Source: Aminivibrio pyruvatiphilus
Lineage (GTDB): Bacteria; Synergistota; Synergistia; Synergistales; Aminobacteriaceae
DNA length: 64,000 bases
NCBI RefSeq assembly: GCF_004366815.1
Contig: NZ_SORI01000016.1
Location: forward strand, 1-64,000
Direction: 5' to 3'
In this document: in pieces, positions 61,349 through 64,000 of the stretch
How the letters are laid out: every line of letters starts with the position of its first letter
How positions within the stretch are numbered: position 1 is the stretch's first letter
Notes under the pieces: model-generated
What the model was told of the DNA's origin: nothing
The model's database searches: none
Seen by the model: the letters and a program-made list of their open reading frames with translations, nothing else
Program-made: the position numbers and the translations under genes

Positions 61349-62016
61349 CCCAGGATCAAAAGTTCTTTACGAATTGCTTCCGGGCTCAGGATCCGGACGA
61401 GCTCCCCGATTTCCTCCAGGTGGGCCCTTACATCTTCCGCCGGAAGGGACGGCACTCCGTAGACGGTGTAGAGCACCCGGGTCGTCTCCGCCGTGACGGC
61501 AGTCCTGTCGTCGGGGCCGTAGAGGATGCTGGAGAGGATCCCCTCCCGGTCCGAGAGGAACATGTCCCCCGGCGGGAGGATCCGTTCCCTGCCTCCCATG
61601 GCCGTATAGCGTTCCTCCCCCTTCGAGACATCCAGGAAAAGGGGCAGAGAAACCCTGTCCAGATCGTGGCCCGCGGTCAGGAAGCCGTTCTTCAGCTCCG
61701 CCATGAACATGGCCGCCACGAGGGGGGACGGCGAGAAGAGGGGCTTTCCCTTCAGCGCCACCGTTTCCACCTGATGCAGCACGGGATATCCCTGGCCGAA
61801 TCTCTTGTAATACCGGCCGTAGGACCCGAAGGGCTCATCCAGGCCGATCTCTTTCCTGCTCTTTCCTTCGTGGCGCCTGCGGAGGCCGGTTTCAAAGGCG
61901 TTTTTTCTCTCTTCGAAGGCGGGACATTCCCGCGAGTTGTCGACCCCCTCCAGTACAAGCACGCCGAAACAGACGCCGGGAAACATTGTCCTCCACTCCT
62001 GGGATGCGGTGATCAT
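61345..62016 (-). CDS. B3/B4 domain protein (PheRS beta-like tRNA-binding domain)
   Basis: A 223-residue cytoplasmic protein resembling the B3/B4 domain of phenylalanyl-tRNA synthetase beta. Segments include FPGVCFGVLVLEGVDN at the start, SYGRYYKRFGQGYPVLHQVETVALKGKPL, LVAAMFMAELKNGFLTAGHDLDRV and PPGDMFLSDREGILSSILYGPDDRTAVT. Stand-alone B3/B4 proteins are widespread and may edit mischarged tRNA or bind amino acids, mostly unproven. ATG 62016 is the best start although AAAGGAG lies 12 nt upstream; a longer frame continues but is only a shadow of the AraC gene on the other strand. Divergent from that AraC gene, convergent with EamA. Confidence 0.8.
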   Translation of the reverse strand: MITASQEWRTMFPGVCFGVLVLEGVDNSRECPAFEERKNAFETGLRRRHEGKSRKEIGLDEPFGSYGRYYKRFGQGYPVLHQVETVALKGKPLFSPSPLVAAMFMAELKNGFLTAGHDLDRVSLPLFLDVSKGEERYTAMGGRERILPPGDMFLSDREGILSSILYGPDDRTAVTAETTRVLYTVYGVPSLPAEDVRAHLEEIGELVRILSPEAIRKELLILG

Positions 62017-62115
62017 GATCAGGTCAGCTCCTTTTTCCGTGCGTTTTGGTTTATGATACCTGATGAACGGAATAAAATTCTTGAACGGAATTGCTGCAGC
62101 CTTCACGGAGGAACC

Positions 62116-63018
62116 ATGGAAAAGAACGGAGATACCCTGCCCGGACGTTCCGAAAAAAACCGTACCCGTTTCTGGCGCTCGGAGTACCTGCCGGGAGTCC
62201 TCTTTCTGGACGGTACATTCCTGGACATGAAATTTACCCGGCACAGCCACGAAACCTACGCTTTCGGCGTCATAGAAAGCGGGGCCCTCGCTTTCCGCTA
62301 CAGGGGGGAGGATGTGGTCGCCTCCGAGGGGATGCTCGGCATGGTTGTCCCAGGCGAAGTCCACGACGGCCACCCGGCTCTCGGCAGAGGGTGGAGGTAT
62401 CGCATGGCCTACGCAGACCCCGAATCCGTCCGTACTCTGACCGGTGAACCGGGGGGCAAAGACCGGGGCCTTCCCTTCATCGGCCGGGGCGCCCTTGAAT
62501 CCCGGGAGCTCGCCGCTCTCTTCCGGCGGCTGATCGGGGGACTCCAGGCCGGAACCATGGACAGGCTGACGGCCTCCTCCCTCTGGACCGCCTTCATATC
62601 CGAACTTTTCGGGCGCTTCGGTGAATATCCCGCAGCCGCTCCCAGGACATCCCGGGGTTCCGTCCGGGCGGCATGCGCCTTCCTGAGAGAGAACATGACA
62701 CGGAACATCTCCCTTGATGAACTGGCGGCCCTCTCCTCTCTCAGCCCCTGGCACTTTCTCCGCACCTTCCGGGATGAGACGGGGCTGCCGCCCCACGCCT
62801 ACCTGACCCAGCTCCGGGTACGGAAGGCGGAACGGCTCCTCCGGGCCGGACATTCCCCTTCCATGGCCGCCGCGGAAGCGGGGTTCGCGGACCAGAGCCA
62901 TCTCACCCGCTGGTTCCGGAGGATCGTGGGCGCCACGCCCGCCGCTTTTCTGAAAGAGATGTCCCCTGCCGGAGCCCGGCATTCCCGCAGCGAAGGAGAG
63001 AACGGCCATGGACAGTGA
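62116..63018 (+). CDS. AraC-family transcription regulator
   Basis: A 300-residue regulator. ATG 62116 follows CGGAGGA. The N-terminal cupin-like sensing domain has FTRHSHETYAFGVIESG and VVPGEVHDGHP. A C-terminal double helix-turn-helix follows: NISLDELAALSSLSPWHFLRTFRDETGLPPHAYL and RAGHSPSMAAAEAGFADQSHLTRWFRRIVGATP. This subgroup (AraC_binding, LysE-associated types) often controls a neighbouring exporter, and EamA lies one gene upstream on the same strand. The divergent B3/B4 gene shares its 99-nt upstream region and is another plausible target. It overlaps the GNAT gene by 11 nt. Confidence 0.9.
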   Translation: MEKNGDTLPGRSEKNRTRFWRSEYLPGVLFLDGTFLDMKFTRHSHETYAFGVIESGALAFRYRGEDVVASEGMLGMVVPGEVHDGHPALGRGWRYRMAYADPESVRTLTGEPGGKDRGLPFIGRGALESRELAALFRRLIGGLQAGTMDRLTASSLWTAFISELFGRFGEYPAAAPRTSRGSVRAACAFLRENMTRNISLDELAALSSLSPWHFLRTFRDETGLPPHAYLTQLRVRKAERLLRAGHSPSMAAAEAGFADQSHLTRWFRRIVGATPAAFLKEMSPAGARHSRSEGENGHGQ

Positions 63019-63877
63019 TTTTTCCCTCCTGATAGGCTTCCAGGACTTTGAGCCGGGGCGGCGCTCCTTCAATGCGCTGGCCCGGAAGACCTTCGGCCTC
63101 GACTTCGAGCCATGGTACAGGTCGGGGTACTGGACGAAGCAGTACATCCCCTATTCCCTGTCCCGGGACGGAGAGGTGGTCTCCAGCGTGTCGGTGAACT
63201 TCATGCCCATGACGCTGGAAGGTACAGGCCTCACCATGGTACAGATCGGCACGGTGATGACAGATTCTGCCTTCCGGGGGCAGGGGCTCAGCCGGTTCCT
63301 CATGGAGACCGTCCTGGACGAATGGTCTCCGAAAGTCGATGAAATCTATCTCTTCGCCAATGACGAGGTGCTGGACTACTACCCCCGGTTCGGCTTCCGG
63401 AAGAGCGGGGAAGTGCAGTGTACCGCCTCCGTCTCGACCACTTTTCCCGCCCGGGCGGAAAAGGTGGACATGGAACAGCCCGAACACCGGGAAAAGGTGG
63501 AGCAGGCCATACGGGGAACCCGGAGCGTGAGCAGGTTCAGCATGAACAACGCCGGCCTCGCCATGTTTTACCTCACAGGGCCGATGAAGGACCGGGTCCG
63601 GTACGACCCGGAAACGGGAGCCTATCTCGTCGCGGCAGTGGAAGGCAACCTTCTTCTGCTGGACGACGTTTTTTGCGAAGAAGCGGTTGACCTGGACCAT
63701 GCCGTGACCGCCTTCGGTCCGGAGGTCCGCAGGGTGGCTTTCGGTTTCTCTCCCTGCATGGACGCGGGCCTCGAGCGGACGGCCTGCGAAGAGGAGGACA
63801 CTACCCTGTTCGTCCTGAAGAACACCCTGGACTTCCGGGAAAAAGAGCTGAGATTCCCCGCCCTGTCCCGGGCCTGA
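63008..63877 (+). CDS. GNAT-family N-acetyltransferase
   Basis: A 289-residue enzyme. The acetyl-CoA motif A is VQIGTVMTDSAFRGQGLSRFLME near residues 78-100 (R-G-Q-G-L loop), followed by IYLFANDEVLDYYPRFGFRKSG, as in GNAT folds of the Eis/YesJ-like type. A further C-terminal region of about 140 residues is unassigned; it may be a degenerate second GNAT or SCP2-like part. The substrate is unknown. ATG 63008 lies inside the end of the AraC gene (11-nt overlap), with GAAGGAG before it, so the two are coupled. Confidence 0.85.
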   Translation: MDSDFSLLIGFQDFEPGRRSFNALARKTFGLDFEPWYRSGYWTKQYIPYSLSRDGEVVSSVSVNFMPMTLEGTGLTMVQIGTVMTDSAFRGQGLSRFLMETVLDEWSPKVDEIYLFANDEVLDYYPRFGFRKSGEVQCTASVSTTFPARAEKVDMEQPEHREKVEQAIRGTRSVSRFSMNNAGLAMFYLTGPMKDRVRYDPETGAYLVAAVEGNLLLLDDVFCEEAVDLDHAVTAFGPEVRRVAFGFSPCMDAGLERTACEEEDTTLFVLKNTLDFREKELRFPALSRA

Positions 63878-63927
63878 ACGCGGGTCCGGAGGACGGTATC
63901 GGCAGGGAACATGCCAGACGCAGGGGG

Positions 63928-63956
63928 TTGCATCGCCGCCGCTTCCGGAGTATTCT
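63928..63956 (+). promoter_or_regulatory. Promoter for a gene beyond the window end
   Basis: TTGCAT at 63928-63933, 17-nt spacer, TATTCT at 63951-63956. A GGTGGGAGA stretch with ATG at 63991-64000 suggests a coding start just outside or at the edge, but no reading frame can be judged. Confidence 0.4.
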
Positions 63957-64000
63957 GTACATAATGGAAAAATGACAGTGATCAGGGGTGGGAGAATGCG

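Noticed and set aside
61345-63147. 600-codon minus-strand frame
   Set aside because: Only 61345-62016 has domain content (B3/B4); the rest is antisense to the AraC and GNAT genes.

Overview
The window is a 64 kb piece of a GC-rich chromosome from a diderm (Gram-negative-type) anaerobe or fermenter. The sequence supports an outer membrane: there are OpgG/OpgH periplasmic glucan enzymes, a predicted beta-barrel protein and many signal peptides. The mix of amino-acid exporter, aspartate dehydrogenase, TAXI-TRAP and tripartite tricarboxylate (TctABC) transporters, strong AGGAGG ribosome-binding sites and frequent GTG/TTG starts would suit an amino-acid-degrading Synergistota member. That assignment is an inference, with no rRNA or marker gene here to prove it. 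I saw no tRNA, rRNA, insertion sequence or CRISPR array.

Layout: 0.4-6.2 kb holds a secreted C45-like Ntn hydrolase, a two-gene unit of a membrane protein with a GrpE-like tail plus a membrane-attached Hsp70-like ATPase, and a LysE exporter. 6.5-9.4 kb is a three-gene iron/cobalamin-type ABC importer. 10-16.6 kb carries signalling proteins (a hybrid histidine kinase and a Cache-PAS-GGDEF-EAL protein) around a cyclophilin-like protein and a HAD phosphatase. 16.6-23.5 kb is an osmoregulated periplasmic glucan locus: opgG, then two consecutive copies of a module in which the N-terminal domain of OpgH is a separate small gene overlapping the synthase gene by exactly 8 nt. 23.7-29.5 kb has a secreted metzincin-like protease, a Sel1-repeat protein, NudC and an alpha/beta hydrolase.

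29.6-37.7 kb, all on the minus strand, holds two uptake systems: VOC-TctB-TctA-TctC, then, after a strong terminator, a GntR/FCD regulator, TRAP permease, TAXI binding protein and aspartate dehydrogenase. 38-44.5 kb, also minus and visibly less GC-rich, is a run of six exported proteins and one DUF2442-like protein with little recognisable function. They share domains with each other (a DUF1036-like domain, tandem CAP domains, a beta/gamma-crystallin-like motif and paralogous unknown domains). Upstream lie a MalT-like STAND/LuxR regulator and an HD-GYP c-di-GMP phosphodiesterase.

49-56.9 kb is a type I restriction-modification locus (hsdM, hsdS, hsdR). An AlbA_2/HATPase regulator-like gene sits between hsdS and hsdR, broken by a frameshift at an eight-C tract and carrying an in-frame 21-bp tandem repeat. 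57-64 kb contains an exported metallophosphoesterase, an outer-membrane barrel protein, a zinc-ribbon membrane protein, an EamA exporter, a B3/B4-domain protein, an AraC regulator and a GNAT acetyltransferase. Two short palindromic intergenic repeats with TGTCAT ends lie at 23.6 and 60.2 kb.

The best candidates for undescribed biology are the split and duplicated OpgH module with a poly-C tract beside its second promoter, the Hsp70-like/GrpE-like membrane pair, and the exported-protein cluster under a possible STAND regulator.
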